Assembly: GCF_947491795.1 (NCBI RefSeq) | Contig: NZ_CANLKW010000002.1 | Span: forward strand, 794,001-858,000 | DNA: 64,000 nucleotides | Source of the DNA: an uncultured Roseobacter sp. | GTDB lineage: Bacteria > Pseudomonadota > Alphaproteobacteria > Rhodobacterales > Rhodobacteraceae | Direction: 5' to 3' | Shown here: one piece after another, positions 37,797 through 46,756 of the stretch | Layout: each line of letters starts with the position of its first letter | Numbering within the stretch: position 1 is the first letter of the stretch | Position numbers and translations under genes: made by a program | Notes under the pieces: model-generated | Told to the model about the DNA's origin: nothing | Database searches by the model: none | Seen by the model: the letters and a program-made list of their open reading frames with translations, nothing else

Positions 37797-38764
37797 TACT
37801 GGGTAACCCCCAGCTCTTTGGAAAGTGCAGCAATGTCAGCAACCAGACCGTCGATGTAGGACTGGAAATCACCGCCAACTTTGGTGAAGGGTGCCAGGCC
37901 ATTGTCGGCCATCGCCTGGGCCCACTCGGGGCTGTCCGCGACCTGTTGCAGTTTGCCCGCCCATTCGTCGAACCTCGCGTCGGAAATATCCTTGGGCACA
38001 TAGAGACCGCGCCAGTTCACAGCTACAACGTCATAGCCCTGCTCTTTGGCTGTTGGAATATCCTCAAAACCCGGGACCCGCTCATCGGTCAGAACCGCGA
38101 TGACGCGGATATCGCCGTTCGAAAGGAAGCTGACGACTTCGGACATGTCGCCGGTCATTGCCTGGGTGAAGCCGCCGACTGTCTGTGTGATCGCGTCTGC
38201 ACCACCGTCAACACCGATGTACTTCACCTTGGTGATGTCGGTAAAGCCGCCCTCTTTGAGCACCATCAGCGGTTTCATGTGGTCAAAGCCACCAACTGCT
38301 GAGCCACCGGCAAAGGCAACCGAACCCGGGTCGGCTTTGATCGCCTCAACCAGATCGCCGAGTGACTGGAACGCGCTGTCCGCGGCCACAACGATGACGC
38401 CGGGATCAGCACCGATGGCGCCCACAAAACGTACCTGGTCCGCAGTCATTCCTGCATAGGCATTCTGCGCGAGGCGTGTAGTTGTTGCGGTGGAAGCCGC
38501 GACAATCAGGTCTGTGTCATCGCTGCGTTCGTTGACAACGTTGCCAAAAGCCAGGCCGCCACCCGCGCCGGGCATGTTGGTGACCTGAACGGGTTTGTCC
38601 ACGGCACCGATGTCGAACATGATTTTACCGATCTGGCGGCAGGTAAAATCCCAGCCACCACCCGGGTTTGCAGGTGCGATGCATTCCGCAGCAGTTGCGG
38701 CGCCACCGGCACCAAAAGTGAGCACGGCACTCGTGATGAGCGCCCCTACGAGACGTTTTGTCAT
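37796..38764 (-). CDS. tctC: Tripartite tricarboxylate transporter, periplasmic binding protein
   Basis: 322 residues from ATG 38764 with GGGAGG upstream; the longer frame reaches into the divergent promoter region. A Sec signal peptide (MTKRLVGALITSAVLTFGA...ATAAE) precedes the Bug/TctC fold: ECIAPANPGGGWDFTC, NMPGAGGGLAFGNVV, FVGAIGADPGVIVVAADS, FAGGSAVGGFDHM. The PGGGWD segment is the usual carboxylate-binding loop. It captures an organic acid and hands it to TctAB. Confidence 0.93.
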   Translation of the reverse strand: MTKRLVGALITSAVLTFGAGGAATAAECIAPANPGGGWDFTCRQIGKIMFDIGAVDKPVQVTNMPGAGGGLAFGNVVNERSDDTDLIVAASTATTTRLAQNAYAGMTADQVRFVGAIGADPGVIVVAADSAFQSLGDLVEAIKADPGSVAFAGGSAVGGFDHMKPLMVLKEGGFTDITKVKYIGVDGGADAITQTVGGFTQAMTGDMSEVVSFLSNGDIRVIAVLTDERVPGFEDIPTAKEQGYDVVAVNWRGLYVPKDISDARFDEWAGKLQQVADSPEWAQAMADNGLAPFTKVGGDFQSYIDGLVADIAALSKELGVTQ

Positions 38765-38784
38765 TGGTTCCTCCCATTTGACAC

Positions 38785-38843
38785 GCGGGTCTCCACCCGC
38801 TTGTGTAGCCACATGACTGTAGGAACCTGACACCAACCTGTCA
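38785..38843. promoter_or_regulatory. Dyads in the tctC/tctD divergent region
   Basis: The 102-bp region between the two start codons has a hairpin GCGGGT-CTCC-ACCCGC (38785-38800) and a dyad TGACA-N6-TGTCA (38828-38843). The hexamer TGACAC also occurs at 38779-38784 and 38828-38833, with its complement-type copy TGTCAC at 38839-38844. These are candidate TctD sites; there is no experimental support. Confidence 0.4.
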
Positions 38844-38866
38844 CGCATGAAGAACACCGGAGCCTG

Positions 38867-39535
38867 ATGAGATTTCTGCTGGTAGAAGACAATGCTGATC
38901 TGGCGCGCGCCCTCACAGGGCGGTTTGCCCTAGGCGGCCATGCTGTGGATCATGCCGATTGTCTGTCAGATGCCGAGCTGGCCACGAAAACTGTGGATTA
39001 CGATCTGATTTTGCTCGACATTATGCTGCCCGACGGCGACGGGCGGGGTTTCCTGCGACGGCACCGTAGCGCAGATAATCCAACACCCGTGATTGTCCTG
39101 ACGGCCCGCTCCGAAGTGTCCGACAGGGTGGGCTTGCTGGACCTGGGCGCGGATGACTATATCACCAAACCCTTCGACTTTACCGAGCTCGAAGCGCGTG
39201 TGCGTGCTGTGATGCGGCGTCATGGCGGGGCTGCAGATAACAGTCGGGAATTTGCAGGTCTGACCTTTGATTCGACCAGCGGAATTATTTCGGCAGGCGG
39301 TGAGACTGTGCAACTGCGTAACAGAGAGATGCGTCTGCTGGAGGTATTTTTTGCTGCACCGGGTCAGATTTTTTCCAAATCGCATCTGATGGACCGGTTG
39401 TTTTCTTTTTCAGAGGAAGTCTCGGAAAACGCCATCGAGGTTTATGTCGGCAGGCTCAGACGCAGGCTGTCAGGCTCAGATGCAACAATTGAGACGGTGC
39501 GCGGTCTTGGCTACCGCATGGTTCGCCGGGGATGA
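38867..39535 (+). CDS. tctD: OmpR-family response regulator (TctD type)
   Basis: 222 residues. Receiver domain: FLLVEDNADLARAL, phosphoacceptor in LILLDIMLPDGDG, VIVLTARS, and DDYITKPFDFTELEAR. Winged helix: LRNREMRLLEVFFAAPGQIFS, VSENAIEVYVGRLRRRL and VRGLGYRMV. The TctDE family activates tricarboxylate transporter genes, and here the transporter operon is divergent and adjacent. The kinase start overlaps the stop by 4 bp. Confidence 0.92.
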   Translation: MRFLLVEDNADLARALTGRFALGGHAVDHADCLSDAELATKTVDYDLILLDIMLPDGDGRGFLRRHRSADNPTPVIVLTARSEVSDRVGLLDLGADDYITKPFDFTELEARVRAVMRRHGGAADNSREFAGLTFDSTSGIISAGGETVQLRNREMRLLEVFFAAPGQIFSKSHLMDRLFSFSEEVSENAIEVYVGRLRRRLSGSDATIETVRGLGYRMVRRG

Positions 39536-40908
39536 ACGGATCCACACTGTCCATTCGCCGACGGCTTGTTATCCAACTGGCCCTTGTTGCGGCACTCTTG
39601 TCAGTGGCGTTTTTTCTGACCGTCAGAGGTGTCGCGGGCAATGCAACGGAACAGACCCAGGACAATATTCTGGCGGCCTCTGCGACATCGATTGCCGATG
39701 CGCTTTATTCGGACAACGGGTCCGTGCGGGTCGAAATTCCCTACTCGGCGCTTTCGATGCTGGGCACGGTTTCCGAGGACCGCGTGTTTTACCACGTTAT
39801 CCTCGATGGTAAGACTTTGACCGGCTATGATGACCTGCCTGTACCGGAGGGGCAGAGCAGGCCCGGTGTGCCGCTGTTTGATACCTATTCCTATCGCGGT
39901 GACAGCCTGCGCGCAGTGGTTGTGACGCGTACTCTCGCGGCGGCCAATCAGCCCCGACGCGTTGAAGTTGTTGTGGCGCAGACGCGTCTGGGGCTTGCTG
40001 CGATATCGTCACGGATCACCACAACCGCCACAGCGATTGGTGTAGCATTCTTTCTGGTTGCCACAGCACTGAGTGCCCTGGCGGCACAGAATGCCCTGCG
40101 CCCCCTGAGCCGCCTTGCCGAGGCTATGGCGCGCAGAGGTCCCAAAGACCTGCGGCCCGTCAGTGCCGAAGCACCGTCTGAACTGGCACCTCTTGTCGGG
40201 GGTCTGAACAGTTTTATGTCCCGGCTGAGTGCTGCGCTGGGGCGATCTGAGGATCTGATTGTAGAGGCGGCACATCGCGTGCGAACCCCGCTGGCGACCG
40301 TCAGAACCCAGGCCGAAGTGGTACACCTGCAAATGGAGAAACCACAAAACCGGCAGGCATTGCGGCAGATGATCCGCGCCATTGATGAAAGCTCGCGCTC
40401 TGCCGGGCAGCTTCTGGATCACGCTATGGTCACGCTGCGTTCGGACCACCTGGAGACTGAAATCGTGAACCCGGCTGATCTGCTGCGGGAGGTGGTAGAC
40501 CGGCTCGGACCTACGGCGGATTTGCGTGATATCAGCATTCGTCTTGATCTGCCGGACCAGCCGCTGCGGGTGCGCGGCGATCCGATTCTGTTGCAGAACG
40601 CCGTACGCAATATCCTGGACAATGCCATCAAGTATTCCCCGGCGGAAACCGATATCGCGATTTCCCTGAGCGGAGACGATATCTGTCGTATGACCTTTTG
40701 TGATCAGGGCCGCGGCTTTGAGGCCGCGGATATTGCCCGCTTGCCGGACCGTTTTTCACGGGGCACTAATGTGGGGGATGTCGTGGGTTCGGGGCTTGGT
40801 CTGACGATTGTCACTGATGTGGCGCGCGCGCACGGCGGATCTCTGGAAATTGCGACCGACCCGAAAGGAGGTGGTGCATGCGTTACGCTTGTTTTGCCCT
40901 GCTGCTGA
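39532..40908 (+). CDS. tctE: Sensor histidine kinase (TctE type)
   Basis: 458 residues, two membrane helices (IQLALVAALLSVAFFLTV and AIGVAFFLVATALSALAAQ) flanking a periplasmic domain of about 125 residues. H-box EAAHRVRTPLATVRTQAEVV, N-box RNILDNAIKYSPAETD, G-boxes DQGRGFEAAD and GSGLGLTIVTDVARAHGG. It should phosphorylate the preceding regulator. The last 31 bp overlap the next gene, whose strong ribosome binding site lies inside the kinase coding sequence. Confidence 0.9.
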   Translation: MNGSTLSIRRRLVIQLALVAALLSVAFFLTVRGVAGNATEQTQDNILAASATSIADALYSDNGSVRVEIPYSALSMLGTVSEDRVFYHVILDGKTLTGYDDLPVPEGQSRPGVPLFDTYSYRGDSLRAVVVTRTLAAANQPRRVEVVVAQTRLGLAAISSRITTTATAIGVAFFLVATALSALAAQNALRPLSRLAEAMARRGPKDLRPVSAEAPSELAPLVGGLNSFMSRLSAALGRSEDLIVEAAHRVRTPLATVRTQAEVVHLQMEKPQNRQALRQMIRAIDESSRSAGQLLDHAMVTLRSDHLETEIVNPADLLREVVDRLGPTADLRDISIRLDLPDQPLRVRGDPILLQNAVRNILDNAIKYSPAETDIAISLSGDDICRMTFCDQGRGFEAADIARLPDRFSRGTNVGDVVGSGLGLTIVTDVARAHGGSLEIATDPKGGGACVTLVLPCC

Positions 40909-41903
40909 CCTGGTGGGCGGGAAGTTCTGCCGCGTTCGACATAGAGGAAAGCCACAGTTACCCGGCAGGCGCGTCCGAATTGCGCATTCTGTCAACGGCG
41001 GACCAGGCCGTTTTTGATCCGATATTGCGCAGTTTCCAGGCGGAGAACCCTGAGATATCAATTGTCTATGATGTTGCGGGGAGCACGGGTGTCATGGCCG
41101 CCATCCAGGATGAGGGAGCACTTTATGATCTTGTCATCTCATCGGCGATGGACCTGCAGACCAAGCTGGCAAATGACGGTCTGGCTCAGGCCTATCTGTC
41201 GGAAGCAACTGCGCGTCTGCCGGCCTGGGCCAGTTGGCGCGACATGGTGTTTGCGTTCACCCAGGAGCCTGCAGTCCTCGTCGTCAATGACCGTCTGTTC
41301 CGCGATCTGGAGACACCCCGCAACCGCGCAGGGCTGATAGAGTTGCTGCGCGGGAATCCGCAGGTATTCAGAGGCCGGATCGGAACCTATGACGTGCGCA
41401 GATCCGGCCTCGGGTATCTTTTTGCGACGCAGGATTCGCGGAACACGGAAAGCTACTGGCGACTGACGGAGGTAATGGGGCGGCTTGAGACGCAGCTGTA
41501 TTGCTGTTCGGGGGAGATGATCACAGACGTGGCCAGCGGAGACCTGGCGCTGGCGTATAACGTACTGGGCTCTTACGCGCGGGTCCGGCTAAAGGACACC
41601 CCGGGCATCAGGGTGGTTGAGATGGAGGATTTCGTGTCTGTCATGCTCCGTTCTGCGCTGATCCCCATGAATGCCAGAGCTGTTGAGGAGGCCGGTCTGA
41701 TGATCGACTTTCTGGCCGGGATGAGCAACCGGCCAGAGCTGGTGCAGGCAACGGGCCTGCCGCCGGTCAGTCTTGATGCAAGGGACGGTGACGAGAGTGT
41801 TCTGCGACCGATCCGTCTGGGCCCCGGCCTTCTTGTGTTTCTGGACCGGATGCGGCGGGAAACCTTTCTGCGCAGTTGGGTCAGCTCGGTCGAGCAGGAG
41901 TAA
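40878..41903 (+). CDS. Periplasmic binding protein encoded with tctDE
   Basis: 341 residues. The ATG is six bases after AAAGGAGG, both inside the end of tctE. A signal peptide (CFALLLTWWAGSSAA) precedes an ABC-type solute-binding fold (LRILSTADQAVFDPILRSF, YDLVISSAMDLQTKLAN, WRDMVFAFTQEPAVLVVND, VASGDLALAYNVLGSYARV) like the iron(III)/phosphonate clusters. No ABC permease or ATPase gene is present. The tight coupling to the kinase suggests it is an accessory sensor that presents a ligand to TctE. Confidence 0.82.
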   Translation: MRYACFALLLTWWAGSSAAFDIEESHSYPAGASELRILSTADQAVFDPILRSFQAENPEISIVYDVAGSTGVMAAIQDEGALYDLVISSAMDLQTKLANDGLAQAYLSEATARLPAWASWRDMVFAFTQEPAVLVVNDRLFRDLETPRNRAGLIELLRGNPQVFRGRIGTYDVRRSGLGYLFATQDSRNTESYWRLTEVMGRLETQLYCCSGEMITDVASGDLALAYNVLGSYARVRLKDTPGIRVVEMEDFVSVMLRSALIPMNARAVEEAGLMIDFLAGMSNRPELVQATGLPPVSLDARDGDESVLRPIRLGPGLLVFLDRMRRETFLRSWVSSVEQE

Positions 41904-41904
41904 A

Positions 41905-42528
41905 TCAGCTGCGCGGCGGTGTGGACTTGTAGACGGGCAGGCTCCAGCCAAAGGCGATTGATCCTGCGCGCAATGCCCAGGTGAGAGCGGCACAGATCAG
42001 CAAAGGCAGAAGCGCGTCATCGAAATATGGCCGTGCCAATGCGCCTGCTGTCGCGCCTGAAAAGGCGGCTGTCACATACAATTCGCCCTGCTTGAGAACG
42101 GTCGGCACATCGTTCAGAACCACATCGCGCAACAGCCCGCCCATACAGCCGGTGATCGTACCCATCAGAACGACAACCAAAGGTGCCTGACCAAGTGCCA
42201 GAGCCACACCCGCACCCGCCGGTACGGCAACGGCAAGCGCAAAACTGTCCAGCCAGATCAGCGTTTTCAGACGGCTCTCGAACAGATGCGCCGTCAGATA
42301 GACCAGCACGGCCGCCGCACAGGCCGTCGCAATATAGGACGGTTGCGCGATCCAGAAAATCGGGTTGCGGTCCAGCAACACATCGCGGACCGTACCGCCG
42401 CCAACGGCTGTCAGGCAGGCCACAAAGGCGAAGCCGACAACATCCAGCTGCTGGCGGCTGGCAACCAGGGCCCCGGTCAGCGCAAAAATGAAAACAGACG
42501 CATAGTCCAGAAAACCGAGCAGCGTCAT
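41905..42528 (-). CDS. TRIC-family (UPF0126, YicG-like) membrane protein
   Basis: 207 residues with about seven hydrophobic segments and two repeats of the TRIC/UPF0126 domain: [21 protein letters not shown] with [14 protein letters not shown], and [19 protein letters not shown] with [16 protein letters not shown]. Prokaryotic TRIC proteins are monovalent cation channels. The ATG overlaps the rnhA stop by 4 bp. Confidence 0.9.
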   Translation of the reverse strand: MTLLGFLDYASVFIFALTGALVASRQQLDVVGFAFVACLTAVGGGTVRDVLLDRNPIFWIAQPSYIATACAAAVLVYLTAHLFESRLKTLIWLDSFALAVAVPAGAGVALALGQAPLVVVLMGTITGCMGGLLRDVVLNDVPTVLKQGELYVTAAFSGATAGALARPYFDDALLPLLICAALTWALRAGSIAFGWSLPVYKSTPPRS

Positions 42529-42977
42529 TTCTTGAAAGGGGCCATGCCCGCCCGCGCCAGTTCGTCTGCCCGCTCGTTCTCAGGGTGCCCCGCGTGCCCT
42601 TTGACCCACTTCCAGGTCACGGTATGCCGCTGGTTTGCTGTATCCAGCCTTTGCCACAGTTCTGCGTTGGCCACCGGTTTTTTCGCGGCGTTTTTCCATC
42701 CGTTTTTCTTCCAGCCATATATCCAGCTGGTGATACCGTTTTTGACATAGTTGCTGTCGGTCACGATGGTTATCGTGCTTTCACGGTTCAGGCTTTCCAG
42801 CGCGTTGATCGCGGCGAGCAGTTCCATGCGGTTGTTGGTGGTCTGTGGCTCGCCGCCTTTGAGCTCGCGTTCTTTGACAACGGTCTTGCCGTCCATGGCC
42901 TGGAGCAGGGCGCCCCAGCCGCCGGGGCCGGGATTGCCCGAACAGGCGCCGTCTGTATATGCAAAAAGCTCAGGCAT
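42525..42977 (-). CDS. rnhA: Ribonuclease HI
   Basis: 150 residues. Catalytic carboxylates are in [17 protein letters not shown] (Asp), [12 protein letters not shown] (Glu), [12 protein letters not shown] (Asp) and [14 protein letters not shown] (His and Asp). It removes RNA from RNA-DNA hybrids. The start overlaps the end of the methyltransferase gene by 8 bp. Confidence 0.97.
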   Translation of the reverse strand: MPELFAYTDGACSGNPGPGGWGALLQAMDGKTVVKERELKGGEPQTTNNRMELLAAINALESLNRESTITIVTDSNYVKNGITSWIYGWKKNGWKNAAKKPVANAELWQRLDTANQRHTVTWKWVKGHAGHPENERADELARAGMAPFKK

Positions 42978-43563
42978 GTGCGGCGAGGCTTATCCATTCG
43001 GACAAGGACCCGTCAAGACCTGTGCCAACGCCCTCCGCCCGCCCGGTTACGGTCAGTCCCGCATCCTCAAGAAGGCTGGTCAGTTCAACATCTGAATAGT
43101 AGGTGTAGAGCCTGCCAAGCCGGTCGCGTTTGCAGCCGCTGCCGGATTTCAGTGCTATGTGAAAGCGACCGCCCGCCCGGAGCGCATTCGTTATTGCGGA
43201 AAGATGGCGTGGCATGGCGTCCCGCGATGCATGCAGCAAAGAATAGTTTGCCCAGATGCCATCATAGACGGCGGTTTCTGTCAGATCATCGAACCCGGCG
43301 ACACGCGCGCTGACGCCCGGGTGCTGTTGGGCAAGTGCCACCATCTCGGGCACCGGATCCCATGCATGTACCAGAAGACCCGCGCGCGCCATTAAGGCCG
43401 CTGATGTTCCGGGACCGCAGCCAAGATCCAGCACGGTGCCACCCGGGACCGTTTCAGCGATAAAGGCAGTCAGCAAGGGGTCAGCGGTATTTGCGGCGGT
43501 AGTCAGGTCGGCATACTCTGCGGCCTTGCTGGCGTAGACGCCCAGCGTTTCTTTGTCGCTCAC
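42970..43563 (-). CDS. Class I SAM-dependent methyltransferase
   Basis: 197 residues from GTG 43563, overlapping the stop of the DUF3429 gene by 4 bp (GTGA); a longer frame goes into that gene. Motif I is [20 protein letters not shown], followed by [18 protein letters not shown] and [22 protein letters not shown], a Methyltransf_11/25 fold. The substrate cannot be predicted. Confidence 0.87.
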   Translation of the reverse strand: MSDKETLGVYASKAAEYADLTTAANTADPLLTAFIAETVPGGTVLDLGCGPGTSAALMARAGLLVHAWDPVPEMVALAQQHPGVSARVAGFDDLTETAVYDGIWANYSLLHASRDAMPRHLSAITNALRAGGRFHIALKSGSGCKRDRLGRLYTYYSDVELTSLLEDAGLTVTGRAEGVGTGLDGSLSEWISLAAHA

Positions 43564-44012
43564 AGGAATACTCCAACGGCCAGGCAGGCCAGTACAACTG
43601 TCGTCAGCAAAATCCGCAGACGCATCCACCATGACGGCGTCAGCCCCCACCGGTGAAAAGCAAAGTCAAGGATGAGAAGGCCGCCAAAGCCAAACATGAG
43701 GTTCAACCCCGCACTGACGGGTCCCCCTCCGGTCATAAAGAACGCCCAGAGTGCCGGGATCACCGACAGTGTGTAGCCCACGGCAGCCTGTGTGCCGCTG
43801 GTTTTTGTCGCGAACCCCCAGAGCACCCCGGACATAAAAGACAGAATGACAGAGCCGTAAAAGAGCTGAACGTAGGGTCCGATAAATCTTGGGCCGAACG
43901 CTCTGAGGCCCCAGTCAGCAAGGGCGGGGTTCAGATACGTCAGAGCGCCCCAGACAAACGGTATCAGGCCCGCCAGGCCAAGGATCAGGGGGGCAGCAGG
44001 AATGCGGTTCAT
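43560..44012 (-). CDS. DUF3429 integral membrane protein
   Basis: 150 residues with five hydrophobic segments ([86 protein letters not shown]). This is the DUF3429 pattern, common in Rhodobacteraceae with no known role. It overlaps ispH (ATGA) and the following methyltransferase gene. Confidence 0.85.
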   Translation of the reverse strand: MNRIPAAPLILGLAGLIPFVWGALTYLNPALADWGLRAFGPRFIGPYVQLFYGSVILSFMSGVLWGFATKTSGTQAAVGYTLSVIPALWAFFMTGGGPVSAGLNLMFGFGGLLILDFAFHRWGLTPSWWMRLRILLTTVVLACLAVGVFL

Positions 44013-44959
44013 GCCGGTTCGCGCAGCACGCGGGGTACTTTGAATTCCACGTTTTCGACGGCGGTCTCGACCAGTTCGCGCGCGACGTCATAGCGGTCGC
44101 AAAAGGCGTCGATTACTTCGTTGATGAGCACTTCTGGTGCAGATGCTCCCGCTGTGATCCCCACAGACCTTATCCCCTCAAGCGCACGCCAGTCGATATC
44201 ATCGGCACGTTGCACAAGCTGGGCATAGTTGCATCCTGCGCGTGCGCCCACTTCCACAAGTCGCTTTGAGTTGGAAGAGTTCGGCGCACCGACCACCAGC
44301 ATCGCGTCGCACTTTGGTGCCATCGCCTTGACCGCCTCCTGGCGGTTGGTGGTCGCATAACAGATGTCTTCTTTGTGGGGCCCGACAATGGCCGGAAACC
44401 TCTCCTGCAGGGCGGCGACAACATCGGCAGTATCATCTACGCTGAGCGTGGTTTGCGTCACATAGGCCAGCCTTTCGGGATCGCGTACGCTGATATCTGC
44501 GACATCGCCCGGGGTCTCGACCAGCAGCACTTCACCCTCGGGCAGCTGCCCCATGGTGCCCACGGTTTCCGGGTGGCCGGCGTGGCCGATCATGACCATT
44601 TGCAATCCATTGTCCGCATGGCGCTGTGCCTCGATATGCACCTTGCTCACCAGTGGACATGTGGCATCGACATAGACCATTTCGCGGGCCTGGGCTGCCT
44701 GGGGTACTGATTTTGGAACACCGTGTGCAGAAAAGATTACCGGCCGGTCGTCGGGGCATTCGGACAGCTCTTCGACAAAAACAGCGCCTTTGCTGCGCAG
44801 GCCGTCTACCACGAATTTGTTGTGCACAATCTCGTGCCGAACGTAGACGGGCGCGCCCCATTTTTCCAGCGCCATCTCGACAATTCTTATGGCACGGTCA
44901 ACACCCGCGCAGAAACCGCGCGGTGCGGCAAGATAGAGGGTAAGGGGCGGTCTGGTCAT
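44009..44959 (-). CDS. ispH: 4-hydroxy-3-methylbut-2-enyl diphosphate reductase
   Basis: 316 residues. The three [4Fe-4S] cysteines are in [22 protein letters not shown] and [11 protein letters not shown]. Substrate-contacting parts are [29 protein letters not shown] and [10 protein letters not shown]. It carries out the last step of the MEP isoprenoid pathway, making IPP and DMAPP. First gene of a five-gene overlapping run ending in the TRIC gene. Confidence 0.97.
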   Translation of the reverse strand: MTRPPLTLYLAAPRGFCAGVDRAIRIVEMALEKWGAPVYVRHEIVHNKFVVDGLRSKGAVFVEELSECPDDRPVIFSAHGVPKSVPQAAQAREMVYVDATCPLVSKVHIEAQRHADNGLQMVMIGHAGHPETVGTMGQLPEGEVLLVETPGDVADISVRDPERLAYVTQTTLSVDDTADVVAALQERFPAIVGPHKEDICYATTNRQEAVKAMAPKCDAMLVVGAPNSSNSKRLVEVGARAGCNYAQLVQRADDIDWRALEGIRSVGITAGASAPEVLINEVIDAFCDRYDVARELVETAVENVEFKVPRVLREPA

Positions 44960-45036
44960 GACAGTCTCCGGATTGCGAAACCAGAGTTAAGGCTTTGCCG
45001 GCGCAGCGTCCAGTGGTCCGTTGCAGCAGGTGCCTG

Positions 45037-45591
45037 TCAGCCGTTGCTTGCCTCGGCAAAATCACGCGGCGGTCTGCCGATCACGTCCTTGAGCTCATCC
45101 AGTTCGATGAAATTGTCTGCCTGGCGGCGCAGTTCATCGGATATCATCGGCGGCTGACTGCGAATTGTCGACACGACGGACACGCGCACACCGGATCGTT
45201 GCAGGCTTTCGACCAGCGGCCGGAAGTCACCATCGCCGGAAAACAGAACGATGTGGTCCACGCGGGGTGCAAGTTCCATGGCATCAACCGTCAGTTCGAT
45301 GTCCATGTTTCCCTTTACCTTACGGCGGCCCATGCTGTCGGTGTATTCGCGGGCCGGTTTGGTCACCATGGTGAACCCGTTGTAGTTCAGCCAGTCTACG
45401 AGCGGACGAATGGGCGAGTACTCATCGTTTTCCAAAAGCGCGGTGTAATAGAATGCCCGCAGAAGCTTCCCACGACGCATGAACTCCTGCCGCAGCAGTT
45501 TGTAGTCGATGTCAAATCCGAGCGCTTTGGCGGCTGCGTAAAGATTCGAGCCGTCGATGAACAGAGCAAGGCGCTCGTCCTTGTAAAACAT
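45037..45591 (-). CDS. NYN-domain (LabA/DUF88) protein
   Basis: 184 residues from ATG 45591 with GGAAGGA upstream; a longer frame up to 45711 is not likely. NYN/PIN-fold acidic residues are in LALFIDGSNLYAAAKALG, KGNMDIELTVDAMELA and HIVLFSGDGDFRPLVE. Such proteins are putative ribonucleases. It is divergent from folK. Confidence 0.9.
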   Translation of the reverse strand: MFYKDERLALFIDGSNLYAAAKALGFDIDYKLLRQEFMRRGKLLRAFYYTALLENDEYSPIRPLVDWLNYNGFTMVTKPAREYTDSMGRRKVKGNMDIELTVDAMELAPRVDHIVLFSGDGDFRPLVESLQRSGVRVSVVSTIRSQPPMISDELRRQADNFIELDELKDVIGRPPRDFAEASNG

Positions 45592-45688
45592 TGTCAGTCC
45601 TTCCGATGGTACCGGACGCTGGTACTCTGAACCATTTGGCGTAATTATTATGCGGTCCGTTTGACGGGCAAAATAGGGGAATTTCCAG

Positions 45689-46300
45689 GTGTCGCAAGAC
45701 CACAAACTCACAAATACAGGCGGAAACCTGCCTCAATTCCGGTCAGTTGCCCTGATTGCCCTGGGAGCGAACTATCCGTCAGTATCGGGTGACGCGGCGG
45801 AAACTATCCGAATGGGTATAAAGGCTATCCCGTCGGACAACACGGTGATTCGCGCCCAGAGCATGCTCTATACGACGCCTGCTTTTCCGCCGGGAAACGG
45901 TCCCGATTTCGTGAACGCCGCAGTCTGTGCCGAGACCGATCTGACCCCGCAGGCTCTGTTGGCGTTTCTGCATGGCATCGAGGCCGGCATGGGACGCGTC
46001 CGCCGCGAACGGTGGGCGCCGCGCACCCTTGATCTTGATCTGATTGCCTTTGACGATCAGGTGCTCCCGGATGCGCAAACCCACAAAACATGGCGCTCGC
46101 TCAGCCTGGAAGCGCAGATGCGCGAGGTGCCCGACGGCCTGATCCTGCCGCACCCCCGGATGCAGGAGCGGGGCTTTGTGCTGGTTCCGCTTGCAGATGT
46201 AGCGCCGGACTGGGAGCATCCGCTGCTGAAAAAGACAGTTTCTGAGATGCTGAAAGAACTGCCTGACGGCGCACGGCAAGAGGTCCGCGCCCTGCAATAG
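45689..46300 (+). CDS. folK: 2-amino-4-hydroxy-6-hydroxymethyldihydropteridine pyrophosphokinase
   Basis: 203 residues from GTG 45689. Family signatures: LIALGANYP, VIRAQSMLYTTPAFPPG, FVNAAVCAETDLTPQALLAF, and the active-site loop RERWAPRTLDLDLIAFDD, with LPHPRMQERGFVLVPLADV. It acts before dihydropteroate synthase in folate biosynthesis. First gene of a long housekeeping run on this strand. Confidence 0.95.
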   Translation: MSQDHKLTNTGGNLPQFRSVALIALGANYPSVSGDAAETIRMGIKAIPSDNTVIRAQSMLYTTPAFPPGNGPDFVNAAVCAETDLTPQALLAFLHGIEAGMGRVRRERWAPRTLDLDLIAFDDQVLPDAQTHKTWRSLSLEAQMREVPDGLILPHPRMQERGFVLVPLADVAPDWEHPLLKKTVSEMLKELPDGARQEVRALQ

Positions 46301-46370
46301 GCGCTTGTAAACCACGCAGATCCGACCTACATAGCGCACTTCTAACATCTGCATCCGCACGGAGAGTTTC

Positions 46371-46724
46371 ATGGCCCGCGTCACAGTCGAAGATTGCGTT
46401 GATAAAGTCCCGAACCGGTTTGAGCTGGTTATGCTGGCAGCACACCGCGCGCGCGAGATTTCTTCGGGTGCAGCGATCACCGTAAACCGCGACAACGACA
46501 AGAACCCCGTCGTGTCCCTGCGCGAGATTGCAGACGAGACCCAAAGCGCAGAAGAGCTGCGTGAGCGTCTGATCGAAAGCAACCAGAACCAGATTGAGGT
46601 TGATGAACCTGAAGAAGACGCAATGGCGCTTCTGATGGGGGCCGAGCAGGACAAACCCGAAGAAGACAGCATGTCCGAAGAAATGCTGCTGCGCCAGCTG
46701 ATGGCGGCACAGGGGCAGGGCTGA
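46371..46724 (+). CDS. rpoZ: RNA polymerase omega subunit
   Basis: 117 residues: [27 protein letters not shown] and [19 protein letters not shown] are characteristic of omega. The C-terminal tail is acidic. It lies 32 bp before the (p)ppGpp synthetase gene, the standard arrangement in alphaproteobacteria. Confidence 0.97.
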   Translation: MARVTVEDCVDKVPNRFELVMLAAHRAREISSGAAITVNRDNDKNPVVSLREIADETQSAEELRERLIESNQNQIEVDEPEEDAMALLMGAEQDKPEEDSMSEEMLLRQLMAAQGQG

Positions 46725-46756
46725 CCAGCCTGTTCCCTGCCTGAGGAACAGATGGT

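Noticed and set aside
45779..46672. Long minus-strand frame (297 codons) across folK and rpoZ
   Set aside because: It lies opposite two clearly recognised genes and has Ser/Arg-rich composition of an antisense frame.
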